A DNA stretch of 64,000 bases, taken from NCBI RefSeq assembly GCF_045679545.1, contig NZ_CP166194.1, positions 372,001-436,000 on the forward strand, given 5' to 3'. How positions within the stretch are numbered: the first letter of the stretch is position 1; every line of letters starts with the position of its first letter. A model generated the notes under the pieces. The model had not been told where the DNA came from. It did not search any database and worked only from the letters and a program-made list of their open reading frames with translations. Origin of the DNA: Enterovibrio sp045679545. GTDB lineage: Bacteria > Pseudomonadota > Gammaproteobacteria > Enterobacterales > Vibrionaceae. Both the position numbers and the translations under genes were made by a program. Below are positions 8,715 to 18,305 of the stretch, piece by piece.

Positions 8715-9854
8715 ATGAAAATTCTTTATGGCGTGCAAGGAACAGGTAACGGGCATATTTCACGAGCGCGAGCGATGGCAAAAGCGCTCGCTGACATCCC
8801 GAGCATAGAGGTGCAATTTTTGTTTTCGGGGCGTCCAGAGTCTGAATATTTCGATATGGCAGTGTTTGGTGATTACGCGGTTCGACGTGGGTTCACCTTC
8901 TACAGTCGCGCAGGCAAAATTGACCGGATTCAGACAGCACGAAATAACAACCTGTGGCAATTTTTGCAGGAAGTGCGAACACTGGATGTATCGGAATATG
9001 ATTTGGTGATTTCAGATTTTGAGCCCATTACTGCGCATGCTGCTAAGCGCAAAAATGTGCCTTCGCTTTCAATCAGCCATCAGTCAGCATTCATTTATGA
9101 TGTGCCCAAGCAAGGGCAAAGCCTGTTAGATAAAGCCATTATGCGTTTCTTTGCGCCAACTGCATTAAACATTGGCCTGCATTGGTATCACTTCAATCAG
9201 CCTGTGTTGCCGCCCATTATCGATTTGTCATTAACGCAATCATCATCAAAAAATGGGCCTGTGCTGGTGTATTTGCCGTTCGAGCAACTCGACCATGTTG
9301 TCAGTACCTTGCAGACATTATCATCCCCGTTTGTTTGTTTTCACCCTGATTGTCAGCAGGCGAAACAAGCCAAAAATGTTGCTCTTCGGCCGCTCAGCAA
9401 AAACGATTTTCATCAGGCGTTGTTTGCTTGTCATGGCGTGATCGCTAATGGGGGATTTGAGTTGCCTTCTGAAGCGTTGTCATTGGGCAAAAAGTTACTT
9501 CTTAAGCCACTCACCGGTCAGTTTGAGCAGCAAAGCAATGTCACCACGTTAGACATGCTTGGGCTGGCAAGCACCATGGAAAGTTTAGACGTAAAAGTGA
9601 TCCGCCAATGGTTAGCGCATTCAGATAGCCAGAGAGTGAAATACCCCGAAGTGGCGAAAGCTATTGCTCAATGGCTTGAGATAGGCGACATGGACACCTT
9701 GCCTGAGCTTCATCGAGCGCTCTGGTCACAGGTGGAATTTCCAGAACATGTGAACGATTTATTGTCAGATTTCTGGCCGAGTCAGCGTCGGAAACAGGCG
9801 ATGTTCAACATGCAAATTTCTACGGAGTCAAATATGAAAGCCAAGCGGCATTGA
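8715..9854 (+). CDS. MJ1255/VC2487-family glycosyltransferase
   Basis: 380 residues from the ATG at 8715, where the typical MKILYGVQGTGNGHISRA start lies behind a GAGAGC site; upstream in-frame codons read into the preceding gene. The GTGNGHISRA loop and the later NGGFELPSEAL stretch (about 250-265) are the family's donor-binding elements of a GT-B fold, like UDP-glycosyltransferases of the MurG type. Members are widespread in vibrios next to leuO but, as far as I know, have no assigned acceptor. It follows the PAP2 phosphatase gene directly, which hints at glycolipid or envelope work. The C-terminal 40 residues are poorly conserved in appearance. Confidence 0.82.
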   Translation: MKILYGVQGTGNGHISRARAMAKALADIPSIEVQFLFSGRPESEYFDMAVFGDYAVRRGFTFYSRAGKIDRIQTARNNNLWQFLQEVRTLDVSEYDLVISDFEPITAHAAKRKNVPSLSISHQSAFIYDVPKQGQSLLDKAIMRFFAPTALNIGLHWYHFNQPVLPPIIDLSLTQSSSKNGPVLVYLPFEQLDHVVSTLQTLSSPFVCFHPDCQQAKQAKNVALRPLSKNDFHQALFACHGVIANGGFELPSEALSLGKKLLLKPLTGQFEQQSNVTTLDMLGLASTMESLDVKVIRQWLAHSDSQRVKYPEVAKAIAQWLEIGDMDTLPELHRALWSQVEFPEHVNDLLSDFWPSQRRKQAMFNMQISTESNMKAKRH

Positions 9855-10232
9855 TCTTGTGAATGTGTAAATAACAACTAAGTCAATTGTGGTTTTTAGA
9901 TCTATCTCTTTGTTTTTTTGGTGTTAAATGGGGTCTCTTTTTAGGTTTTTACTCCTTCCTGTGAACATGTTTTTATAACAATTTACTGGGGTATCTTTCG
10001 CCAGTCATGTTACTAAGTTTATGTCCCCGTCAAAGTGTGTTCAGCTTCAGTAAGTAAACTCATCACCAATGGGGACATGAATGCGTGTTTGACGTTCCGT
10101 TATCCAAACTCGAGCCAATGCGCTCGATGGCATGGCAGCCTAATCGCTTTGTAACCGCCTTTGTTAGGTGCGAAAGCCGTTTGTATTGATGGGCGACGTT
10201 TACACATAAACTCCCTTGTTCAAGGTTTAGGT
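9855..10232. other. AT-rich leader region of leuO
   Basis: A 378-nt stretch without a credible gene. It is AT-rich with several T runs (for example near 9908-9916), as expected for an H-NS-silenced leuO promoter region. No defined operator could be read. Part of it (10161-10232) is open in the leuO frame but lacks a ribosome site and is taken as untranslated. Confidence 0.5.
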
Positions 10233-11180
10233 ATGACGCATATAGAGTCGACGAATAATTCTGAAAATCGCGCTGATACGACGCTGAGAAGTGTCGATCT
10301 TAATCTGATCACAGTATTCGATGCGGTGATGCAAGAGCAGAACATTACTCGTGCCGCACAAAGTTTGGGTATGTCGCAACCTGCAGTGAGCAACGCAGTG
10401 GCGCGTTTGAAAGTGATGTTTAACGATGAGCTGTTCGTACGTAACGGCCGTGGTATTAAACCCACTCAGCGTGCACGCCAGCTATTTGGCCCTATTCGTC
10501 AAGCCATACAGTTGATCAAGAACGAACTGCCAACGTCAGTGTTTGTTCCTGAAACCAGCAACCGAACGTTCCGACTGGCCATTTGCAGCCCGTCAGACAT
10601 GCGTTTTGTTCCACAAATCTTGAACTCAATCAGTCGCGTTGCACCGGCGATTAATGTTCAGGTCGAAACTGAATTTGACCGCGATATTTCGCGCAAGCTT
10701 CGCTATCAGGAAATCGATTTTGTGATTGATTACCTACGTTTTGGTGAAGCAGGCTTTTCGAGTACCGAAATGTTTAACGACGAGCTGGTCGTGGTGGTAA
10801 ACAAAAATCACCCGCGCTTAGGTGACACCATTACCGCGAAAGCACTGCTCAATGAAGCACATGCCGTGCTGAAGCACAGCGGTGAAATGCTCGGCTATGC
10901 TGAAGGATTTTATCGTGATGGTCGTTACCGTGAAGCCTACCAAGGCGTGAGTTTAAGCAATATTTTGTACGTGGTGAGCCAATCTGAACTCGTGGCGGTT
11001 GCCCCGCGCTGGATGGTGGAATCGGGTCAGCATGAAAATAATCTTAAGACGCTTCCATTACCATTGGAAAACAACCGCATTAGTGGCTATTTAAGCTGGC
11101 ATGCATCCGCAGAAAAAGACAAAGGTCACCTCTGGATGCGTGATCAACTGCTGTCGATTTGCGGCAACTCGTTGAGCTAA
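10233..11180 (+). CDS. leuO: LysR-type transcription regulator LeuO
   Basis: 315 residues from the ATG at 10233, preceded by AAGG and beginning MTHIESTNNSENRADTTLRS as in vibrio LeuO; an earlier in-frame start at 10161 would add an uncharacteristic tail. The winged HTH is at about 25-85 (NITRAAQSLGMSQPAVSNAVARL), followed by a linker helix and a periplasmic-binding-protein-like effector domain (about 110-310). LeuO is a global regulator that counters H-NS and affects stress, biofilm and toxin-related genes. Its location between the leu operon and ilvIH fits the vibrio arrangement. A strong terminator follows at 11212-11236. Confidence 0.93.
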   Translation: MTHIESTNNSENRADTTLRSVDLNLITVFDAVMQEQNITRAAQSLGMSQPAVSNAVARLKVMFNDELFVRNGRGIKPTQRARQLFGPIRQAIQLIKNELPTSVFVPETSNRTFRLAICSPSDMRFVPQILNSISRVAPAINVQVETEFDRDISRKLRYQEIDFVIDYLRFGEAGFSSTEMFNDELVVVVNKNHPRLGDTITAKALLNEAHAVLKHSGEMLGYAEGFYRDGRYREAYQGVSLSNILYVVSQSELVAVAPRWMVESGQHENNLKTLPLPLENNRISGYLSWHASAEKDKGHLWMRDQLLSICGNSLS

Positions 11181-11211
11181 TTCCTCAGCATTCATTTGCC
11201 AATTTCCCGCC

Positions 11212-11236
11212 AAAGCCGACCTTGTGTCGGCTTTTT
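11212..11236 (+). terminator. leuO rho-independent terminator
   Basis: Stem AAAGCCGAC (11212-11220) / GTCGGCTTT (11226-11234) with loop CTTGT and a T run to 11236, about 30 nt after leuO. The rest of the 319-nt gap to 11499 holds no gene; it should contain the ligase promoter. Confidence 0.85.
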
Positions 11237-11499
11237 GCATACCTACCGTTTTTTCTTGTCACCTTGATACGTCTTGTTACAACTTGCTCAGCAATTGAGA
11301 GAACACGTGTACCCTTAAATGAACACTGTTCTTAATATTTATTGTTCGCTTTTTGAGCGTTTCTCAGGCGCTTTTTCTTGTAATTGATGTGGGAGTCATT
11401 ACACTGCATACCTAGTTTGAGCTTACAAGTGTTAGCTCATTTTTTTGATGTTTCGCGAGGTGTTCTTGCGGAGCATAAGATGTGCTGAGAGAGAATTGA

Positions 11500-13296
11500 A
11501 TGGCGCTGAAATTTCATATCGTTAATCGTATCCGTGAGCAGGTAAAAGCGCAGGGAGACAAAACCGCATTGCGTTTCCAAACAGGGAAAGGTTGGGGCGA
11601 TATCAGCTGGCGTCAATTTGGTCAGCGCATCGACGATATATCGCGAGCGATGTTGGTTTCAGGCCTTGCTGTGCAAGACAAAATCGCTATCTTTGCGAAT
11701 AACTGCCCAGAGTGGACCATTGCGGACATGGCAGCACTGCAAATTCGTTGTGTGCCTGTGCCAATTTACCCAACAAACACGCCAGATCAAACGGCTTACA
11801 TTCTTAAGGATGCGGGAGCACGCATCATGTTTGTTGGCGATCAAGCGCATGCAGATATTGCAATGGCCATTGCTGAGCAATGCCCGACGCTTGAACATAT
11901 CATCAGTTTCAGTGAAAACGTGGATTTTGCCGGCCACCCTATGGGAATGAGCTGGGAAGTGTTTATGGCGCTTGGGAACGACAACGTTGAGCAAGAGCTT
12001 CAAACGCGCATTGCCGAGGCGGCGATGGATGATTTGACAACCCTGATTTACACCTCAGGCACAACGGGCGAACCCAAAGGCGTGATGTTGGATTACGCCA
12101 ACTTTGCTGCTCAACTTGAAAGCCATGATAAAGTATTGTCGATTTCTGAAAATGAAGTCTCGTTAGCCTTTTTGCCGTTGTCCCACGTGTTTGAGCGTTG
12201 CTGGACCTTGTTTGTGCTGCATAACGGCGCAACCAACTGTTACTTGTCTAACACATCCATGGTGCGCGAAGCCTTGCAAGAGGTAAAACCCACCGTGATG
12301 TGTGCTGTGCCGCGCTTCTACGAGAAGATCTACAGTGCCGTGCATGAGAAAGTCGCCACGGCGAGCCCGGTGAAAAAAGGCATGTTCCATGCCGCTGTTG
12401 CCATTGGCAATAGAATGGCAACGTGTATTCAGCAGGGCAAAAAACCGTCGGCTCCGCTAAAAGCGGCGTATCGCGCGGCAGACAAATTGGTATTGAGCAA
12501 ACTGCGCCAATTACTCGGTGGTCAGATCAAAATGATGCCGTGTGGTGGCGCAAAACTTGAGCCTGCGATTGGCCGCTTTTTCCACGCGATTGGCATTAAC
12601 GTGAAGCTAGGTTATGGCATGACCGAAACCACGGCGACGGTTTCATGCTGGGACAATGCAACGTTTGACCCCGATTCAATCGGTTTGGCGATGCCTGGTG
12701 CTGAAGTGAAGATCGGCAAAAACAATGAAATTTTGGTTCGCGGCCCAATGGTCATGCGTGGCTATTTCAACAAGCCAAAAGAAACCGCCGAGACTTTTAC
12801 CGAAGACGGTTTCTTAAAAACCGGAGATGCCGGTCATATTGATGCTGCAGGTAACTTGTTCATTACCGATCGCATCAAGGAGTTGATGAAAACGTCTGGC
12901 GGCAAATACATTGCACCTCAAGTGATTGAAGGCAAACTGGGTAAAGACCACTTTATCGAGCAAATTGCGGTCGTTGCAGACGCACGCCACTTTGTGTCTG
13001 CACTCGTTGTTCCTTGCTTTGAAACGCTGGAAAGCTGGGCGAAAGAGCTCAATATTAAGTATCACGATCGCATGGATCTGATTAAACATAGCGACGTGGT
13101 TGAAATGTTTGAAAAGCGGATCACCGAGTTGCAAAAAGAGTTAGCGAAGTTTGAGCAGGTGAAAAAATTCACCCTGTTACCTTCAGAATTCTCAATGACA
13201 ACGGGAGAGCTAACACCGACGCTGAAGTTGCGACGTAAAGTGATCCTTGAACGTTACAAAAAACAAATCGAAGCCATGTACAAAAAGCACATGTAA
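11500..13296 (+). CDS. AMP-binding long-chain acyl-CoA ligase (FadD15-type)
   Basis: 598 residues, ANL superfamily. It activates fatty acids via acyl-adenylate to acyl-CoA. Motifs in order: the P-loop-like TSGTTGEPKGVML (about 185-197), GYGMTET (about 369-375), the hinge region TGDAGHIDAAGNLFITDRIKE (about 440-460) with Asp that binds the AMP ribose, and the SGGKYIAPQ segment with the catalytic Lys region. This family is longer than E. coli FadD and is distinct from it; the equivalent in V. cholerae, from memory, lies beside leuO too. It is followed by a clear terminator, so it is monocistronic. Chain-length preference is not readable. Confidence 0.9.
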   Translation: MALKFHIVNRIREQVKAQGDKTALRFQTGKGWGDISWRQFGQRIDDISRAMLVSGLAVQDKIAIFANNCPEWTIADMAALQIRCVPVPIYPTNTPDQTAYILKDAGARIMFVGDQAHADIAMAIAEQCPTLEHIISFSENVDFAGHPMGMSWEVFMALGNDNVEQELQTRIAEAAMDDLTTLIYTSGTTGEPKGVMLDYANFAAQLESHDKVLSISENEVSLAFLPLSHVFERCWTLFVLHNGATNCYLSNTSMVREALQEVKPTVMCAVPRFYEKIYSAVHEKVATASPVKKGMFHAAVAIGNRMATCIQQGKKPSAPLKAAYRAADKLVLSKLRQLLGGQIKMMPCGGAKLEPAIGRFFHAIGINVKLGYGMTETTATVSCWDNATFDPDSIGLAMPGAEVKIGKNNEILVRGPMVMRGYFNKPKETAETFTEDGFLKTGDAGHIDAAGNLFITDRIKELMKTSGGKYIAPQVIEGKLGKDHFIEQIAVVADARHFVSALVVPCFETLESWAKELNIKYHDRMDLIKHSDVVEMFEKRITELQKELAKFEQVKKFTLLPSEFSMTTGELTPTLKLRRKVILERYKKQIEAMYKKHM

Positions 13297-13353
13297 TTCG
13301 AACTGAATACGATAAACAAGCATCTTGACGTTGCTTTTGTCTATGTAACAAAC

Positions 13354-13382
13354 AAGCCCAGCGAGAATATCGCTGGGCTTTG
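13354..13382 (+). terminator. Acyl-CoA ligase terminator
   Basis: Perfect 11-bp stem AAGCCCAGCGA (13354-13364) / TCGCTGGGCTT (13370-13380), followed by a TGCTTTAT tail. It lies 58 nt after the ligase stop. Confidence 0.85.
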
Positions 13383-13868
13383 CTTTATCTGGAGTTAGGC
13401 TGCGGATAATCCTCATGTTTCATCCTGTCTTATTTCTGATGCGAACGCTAAAAAACTGCACTTTACGGACGGCTTGATCCACTTTTCGTTCTAAGTTCGT
13501 AAAATTTGATGTTTTACATCACGACAAGGTGACACATTTCGAACACTAAATGTTGTCTATTGGTCGTATTTCAGCGGGAGATGCTACTATGGCAAGCTGT
13601 AACAGAGTCTTTGCTGATGAAAAGTTCATCAGATAGAGTTTTAATGGGAATTTCGGTTAACCAATAGACAGATTTGCTAACAAAGCGTTAAAGTTGGTCG
13701 TATTCGATACACTCTCAGGAGTGGGTTGAAAATTGCTGTTTTGATTCCTGTTACGACCGGAATCAAAGGCATAGCTGGAATGGGATATCGGCGATGAAAC
13801 AGTAAATTCCGATACCTATCAATAGGCTAAAAATAAGTCCTAATACTATGCATACATGGAGGCGTATA
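13383..13868 (+). promoter_or_regulatory. Long structured leader region of ilvIH
   Basis: 486 nt without a firm gene before ilvI. It holds an inverted repeat GTCTATTGGT (13554-13563) / ACCAATAGAC (13660-13669), two copies of TTGGTCGTATT (about 13559 and 13695), and a perfect 9-bp hairpin TTTGATTCC (13740-13748) / GGAATCAAA (13759-13767). In enterics, ilvIH has a long upstream region with multiple Lrp sites that respond to leucine; this region has the right place and length for such control. Which protein binds here is inference. Confidence 0.5.
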
Positions 13869-15587
13869 GTGGAAATGTTATCCGGAGCCGACATGGTCGT
13901 TCGTTCAATGATCGACCAAGGCGTGAAACATATTTTTGGTTATCCAGGCGGATCAGTGCTGGATATCTACGATGCTCTACACGAAAAAAGCGACATAGAG
14001 CATGTGCTCGTTCGCCACGAGCAAGCAGCAGTGCATATGGCAGATGGTTATGCCCGTGCAACCGGTGAAGTGGGCGTGGTACTGGTTACCTCTGGCCCCG
14101 GCGCAACCAACGCGATCACAGGTATTGCGACTGCGTATTACGATTCCGTTCCTATGGTTGTGCTTTCCGGTCAGGTGATGAGTAACCTGATTGGTAACGA
14201 TGCTTTCCAAGAATGTGACATGGTGGGTATTTCGCGCCCTATCGTAAAACACAGCTATCTAGTGAAAAATGCGGAAGACATTCCGAAAATCATCAAAAAA
14301 GCCTTTTATCTCGCATCGACTGGCCGTCCTGGTCCTGTGGTTGTTGATCTGCCAAAAGATATGCTTAACCCTGCCAATAAATTTCCGTATGAATATCCGG
14401 ATAGCATGTCTATGCGCTCGTACAACCCGACGACCACAGGTCACAAAGGACAAATCAAGCGTGGCTTAAAAGCCCTGCTTGAGGCGAAAAAGCCAGTTCT
14501 TTATGTGGGTGGCGGAGCCATTATCTCTGAATGTGGCGAGCAAATTAAAACGCTGGCAGACACGTTAAATATTCCGGTTATCAGTACACTGATGGGCTTA
14601 GGGGCTTATCCGAGTACGGGTGACAAAGCGCTAGGTATGCTTGGCATGCACGGCACCTACGAAGCCAACATGGCAATGCATAATTCTGACCTTATCTTTG
14701 GTATTGGTGTGCGTTTTGATGACAGGACGACCAATAACGTCGAAAAATACTGTCCGAATGCCAAGATCATGCATATCGACATCGACCCGTCGAGCATCTC
14801 GAAAACGATCTCCGTGGATATCCCGATTGTTGGTTCGGCAGATACGGTACTGAGCAACATGCTCAAGCTCCTGACCGAGCAAGGCGGCACGAACGATGCT
14901 GCAGCGATTGACGCTTGGTGGAGTAACATCAAAGTATGGCGTGATCGCAAGTGCTTGGCGTATGAAACCAACAATGAGCGCATTAAGCCGCAACAGGCGG
15001 TTGAAGCCGTTTATAAGCTGACTAATGGTGATGCATACGTGGCATCCGATGTGGGTCAGCACCAAATGTTTGCGGCCCTGTATTACCCGTTTGATAAGCC
15101 ACGTCGCTGGATCAACTCCGGCGGTCTCGGCACCATGGGCTTCGGCCTGCCAGCAGCCATGGGTGTGAAATTCGCGCTTCCAGATGCTGAAGTGATTTGT
15201 GTCACTGGTGATGGCAGTATCCAGATGAACATCCAGGAGCTGTCAACCGCATTGCAATACGACATTCCCGTTAAGATTATCAACCTTAACAACCGCTTCC
15301 TCGGTATGGTGAAGCAGTGGCAGGACATGATTTATCAAGGCCGCCACTCACAATCGTACATGGATTCGGTGCCTGATTTCGCGGCCATTGCAGAAGCCTA
15401 CGGCCATGTAGGTATTCGCATTAACGACCCTGCTGAGCTGGAAAGTGAGCTGGCGCGTGGATTGGCGATGAAAGACAAATTGGTCTTTTTCGATATCAGC
15501 GTTGATGAAACTGAGCACGTTTACCCAATGCTGGTAAGAGGCGGTGCGATGAATGAAATGTGGTTGAGTAAGACGGAGAGAACGTAA
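13869..15587 (+). CDS. ilvI: Acetolactate synthase 3 large (catalytic) subunit
   Basis: 572 residues from a GTG at 13869, chosen because GGAGG lies 6 nt before it and the product then starts (V/M)EMLSGADMVVRS as in E. coli IlvI; the ATG at 13848 has no ribosome site. It joins two pyruvates, or pyruvate and 2-ketobutyrate, in valine, leucine and isoleucine synthesis. The N-terminal ThDP domain has the catalytic Glu in VRHEQAAVHMADGYAR (about 46-61). The C-terminal ThDP motif runs GDGSIQMNIQEL to NLNN (about 440-470), and a central FAD/ROK-like domain lies between. The stop overlaps the start of ilvH by 1 nt. Confidence 0.97.
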   Translation: MEMLSGADMVVRSMIDQGVKHIFGYPGGSVLDIYDALHEKSDIEHVLVRHEQAAVHMADGYARATGEVGVVLVTSGPGATNAITGIATAYYDSVPMVVLSGQVMSNLIGNDAFQECDMVGISRPIVKHSYLVKNAEDIPKIIKKAFYLASTGRPGPVVVDLPKDMLNPANKFPYEYPDSMSMRSYNPTTTGHKGQIKRGLKALLEAKKPVLYVGGGAIISECGEQIKTLADTLNIPVISTLMGLGAYPSTGDKALGMLGMHGTYEANMAMHNSDLIFGIGVRFDDRTTNNVEKYCPNAKIMHIDIDPSSISKTISVDIPIVGSADTVLSNMLKLLTEQGGTNDAAAIDAWWSNIKVWRDRKCLAYETNNERIKPQQAVEAVYKLTNGDAYVASDVGQHQMFAALYYPFDKPRRWINSGGLGTMGFGLPAAMGVKFALPDAEVICVTGDGSIQMNIQELSTALQYDIPVKIINLNNRFLGMVKQWQDMIYQGRHSQSYMDSVPDFAAIAEAYGHVGIRINDPAELESELARGLAMKDKLVFFDISVDETEHVYPMLVRGGAMNEMWLSKTERT

Positions 15588-16084
15588 TGCGCAGTATTTT
15601 ATCGGTTTTGATGGAGAACGAACCAGGCGCATTGTCTCGTGTTGTTGGTTTATTTTCTCAGCGCGGTTATAACATCGAATCTTTGACCGTTTCACCGACA
15701 GATGATCCCACTCTGTCTCGTCTCAACATTACCACAACGGTGGTGAAAGACTCTGAACGTGAGCAAATCGAGAAGCACCTACATAAGCTGATTGATGTGC
15801 TGAAAGTCAGCAACGTGACTGAGTCTGAGCACATCGAACGTGAACTGGCGATGGTAAAAGTGAAAGCAACGGGTTTTGCGCGTGCTGAAGTGAAACGCAC
15901 TGCTGACATTTTCCGTGGTCAGATCGTTGATGTCACCAACTCCTTGTATACGGTTCAGCTAGCCGGAACCAGCGAAAAGATTGATGCCTTCATTTCAGCA
16001 ATGAAAGACGTCACTGACATCATCGAAGTCGCGCGAAGCGGTGTGGTGGGTATTGCACGCGGTGAGCGAGCACTGCGTCAGTAA
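15587..16084 (+). CDS. ilvH: Acetolactate synthase 3 regulatory (small) subunit
   Basis: 165 residues, usual IlvH length. An N-terminal ACT domain (MRSILSVLMENEPGALSRVVGLFSQRGYNIESLTV, about 1-75) binds valine for feedback inhibition; the C-terminal half (about 80-160) is the ACT-like domain that activates the catalytic subunit. The ATG overlaps the last base of the ilvI stop (TAATG), so translation is coupled and gives the paired subunits. A strong terminator follows. Confidence 0.97.
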   Translation: MRSILSVLMENEPGALSRVVGLFSQRGYNIESLTVSPTDDPTLSRLNITTTVVKDSEREQIEKHLHKLIDVLKVSNVTESEHIERELAMVKVKATGFARAEVKRTADIFRGQIVDVTNSLYTVQLAGTSEKIDAFISAMKDVTDIIEVARSGVVGIARGERALRQ

Positions 16085-16120
16085 GCGCTAAGTGCCAGAA
16101 AAAAGAGCGATTTGAACATT

Positions 16121-16153
16121 AAAACCGACAGTGAAAGCTGTCGGTTTTTTTTT
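16121..16153 (+). terminator. ilvIH terminator
   Basis: Perfect 11-bp stem AAAACCGACAG (16121-16131) / CTGTCGGTTTT (16138-16148) with a T run to 16153. It ends the ilvIH operon. Confidence 0.92.
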
Positions 16154-16221
16154 GGGGTCTGAAAGCGGTTCTGAGGGCAAGGGCCGCTCTCTACCTGCTT
16201 TTCCTAGCCTCTTACAGGCAT

Positions 16222-16249
16222 AAAAAAAGGAGCCAATCGGCTCCTTTTT
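16222..16249 (-). terminator. pyk terminator
   Basis: Stem AAAGGAGCC / GGCTCCTTT with loop AATC, flanked by A7 on the left, which reads as a T run on the minus strand. It lies about 20 nt after the pyruvate kinase stop and can work in both directions between the convergent ilvH and pyk. Confidence 0.9.
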
Positions 16250-16268
16250 CAGCTTCAGTAAACGCCTA

Positions 16269-17681
16269 TTACAGAACGTGTACAGAAGAAGTGTTAGTGG
16301 TACCTGAAGCAACCAATGCGCCAGAAACCATAACAACGATGTCGCCTTTCGCGCCCAGACCAGATTCCAGAGCGATTTCTTTACCTTGACGGTAGAATTC
16401 GTCAGTGCTTTCGTACTGGTCAACAACAACAGGCGTGATGCCTTTGCTTAGACACAGCTGCGCAGCAGTTTTTGGATTAGTGGTCACTGCAATGATGTTT
16501 GCAGTTGGGAAGTATTTACGCACTGAACGTGCAGATTTACCCGCTTCAGTTGCAACAACGATCAGTGGAGCACCCAGCTTCTCAGCGGTGTCTACTGCGC
16601 CTTTACATACTGCTTCAGTGATGCGTAGACGAGCGCTGTCTAGACGTGAACCCAGCTCAGCTTTCAGTACTGAATCAGTACGCTTAGCGATTTGCGCCAT
16701 GATAGTTACTGCTTCTACTGGGTATTTACCTTTAGCGGTTTCACCAGAAAGCATCACTGCATCAGTACCATCCATGATGGCGTTCGCAACGTCGCCCGCT
16801 TCAGCGCGAGTTGGACGTGGGTTCTTGATCATTGAATCCAGCATTTGAGTTGCAGTGATAACAACTTTACGTGCACGATTACATTTCTCGATCATCATCT
16901 TCTGCGCGAAGATAACTTCTTCAGCAGGGATCTCTACGCCCAAGTCACCACGAGCAACCATGATGCCGTCAGACAGCTCAAGGATCTCATCGAAGTTATC
17001 TACACCTTCTTGGTTTTCGATCTTCGAGATGATTTGGATGCTCTCGCCGCCGTTAGCAGCAAGAATTTCACGAATTTCTTTAACGTCAGATGCTTTACGG
17101 ATGAAAGAAGCCGCAACGAAGTCAACGCCTTGCTCACAACCAAATACTAGGTCGCTCTTGTCTTTTTCAGACAGTGCAGGAAGGTTAACTGAAACACCTG
17201 GTAGGTTAACGCCTTTGTTTTCACCCAGATCGCCATTGTTCAGTACTTTACAGATAACTTCAGTTTCTGTGGTTTCCAGTACTTCCATTTCGATCAGACC
17301 ATCATCAACAAGGATGATGTTGCCAGCGTTCAGGTCTTGAGAAAGACCGGTGTAAGTCACAGCAACGCGCTCTGAGTTACCCACTACTGATGCGTCAGTT
17401 GTGAAAGTGAACGTTTGGCCTGCAACTAGAGCAACGTCGTTGCCGCCTTCTAGTTTGATAGTGCGGATTTCAGGGCCTTTGGTATCGAGCAGGATTGCCA
17501 GCTGCTTACCAGTGTTCTTCATCACTTCACGAAGATTTGCGATACGCGTACCGTGTTCGTCAAAGTTACCGTGTGAGAAGTTCAGACGCATTACGTTCAT
17601 GCCAGCATCAGCTAGCTTGGTCAGCATTTCTACTGATTCAGTTTTTGGTCCAATCGTACAAACGATTTTGGTCTTTTTCAT
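16269..17681 (-). CDS. pykF: Pyruvate kinase I
   Basis: 470 residues, the length of the fructose-1,6-bisphosphate-activated type I enzyme. It transfers phosphate from PEP to ADP in the last step of glycolysis. The N-terminal MKKTKIVCTIGPKTES is typical; substrate and metal elements include MRLNFSHG (about 31-38), the DTKGPEIRT loop (66-74), ISKIENQEG with the catalytic Lys (about 220) and the MVARGDLGVE motif (about 243-252). The C-terminal allosteric domain ends ...TNTSSVHVL. GGAGAG lies before the ATG. From memory the vibrio orthologue (VC0485) is also close to the VSP-II insertion site, which agrees with the island found downstream. Confidence 0.96.
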   Translation of the reverse strand: MKKTKIVCTIGPKTESVEMLTKLADAGMNVMRLNFSHGNFDEHGTRIANLREVMKNTGKQLAILLDTKGPEIRTIKLEGGNDVALVAGQTFTFTTDASVVGNSERVAVTYTGLSQDLNAGNIILVDDGLIEMEVLETTETEVICKVLNNGDLGENKGVNLPGVSVNLPALSEKDKSDLVFGCEQGVDFVAASFIRKASDVKEIREILAANGGESIQIISKIENQEGVDNFDEILELSDGIMVARGDLGVEIPAEEVIFAQKMMIEKCNRARKVVITATQMLDSMIKNPRPTRAEAGDVANAIMDGTDAVMLSGETAKGKYPVEAVTIMAQIAKRTDSVLKAELGSRLDSARLRITEAVCKGAVDTAEKLGAPLIVVATEAGKSARSVRKYFPTANIIAVTTNPKTAAQLCLSKGITPVVVDQYESTDEFYRQGKEIALESGLGAKGDIVVMVSGALVASGTTNTSSVHVL

Positions 17682-18305
17682 GTAGGGTTCTCTCCGGTCG
17701 AGCTTTTAACCAAGGGACAATTGTTGCTGTAATCACAATTATTAGTGCTCGATGTCTGTAATAAAACAACAAGCTAATCGAGGTGAGCAACAAGATTGCC
17801 CTTATGCTCTTACAGCGTTAATACAGATTCATGACACAGTAATTGTGTTGTCCAAACGGCGTTTATCGCTTGGACAACACAACTCATCCATGAAAACGGA
17901 CACAGTATACATGCTTTGTGTGGCGGAAATTTGATCGCAGGCAATGGATAAAGCGTATTTTCTACCTTCATTCCATCATCTACTCAAATGATACAGGTAT
18001 AGAGCCGATCTCAAGGGCCGTAAATTTACCACAAAAAATGAGGTAGATCACTAACTGGCAACGATTCAGCAAAGACCAGTAAACCTTGGGGATTAAAGGG
18101 GAGAAAGTCGCTAATAAAGGGCTAATGGCGCGTTTATCTCTCCGTATTCACATGAAAATTAACTACAATTCTCTTTCTAAAAATCGGTTTTATCATAACG
18201 TTTCATGTGAAAACCGAGACACTTCTCGTTCTCGTCATTCAATATTATTCAAGGTAGAGCGACCCGCTCAAATTTTGCGACAATGTTATCAAATTATTCG
18301 CCAAG
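17682..18305. promoter_or_regulatory. Intergenic region with a 13-bp inverted repeat upstream of pyk
   Basis: 624 nt between divergent pykF and a diguanylate cyclase gene. A perfect 13-bp inverted repeat, TTGTGTTGTCCAA (17843-17855) / TTGGACAACACAA (17870-17882), lies about 160-200 nt upstream of the pyk start. It lacks a T run, so it is more like an operator or a 5'-UTR stem than a terminator. No further gene is supported in this gap. Confidence 0.5.

Noticed and set aside
13581..13667. 28-codon Leu/Val/Ile-containing frame upstream of ilvI as an attenuation leader peptide
   Set aside because: The GGGAG before it touches the ATG with no spacer, and no terminator hairpin with a T run follows, so leader-peptide attenuation is not supported.
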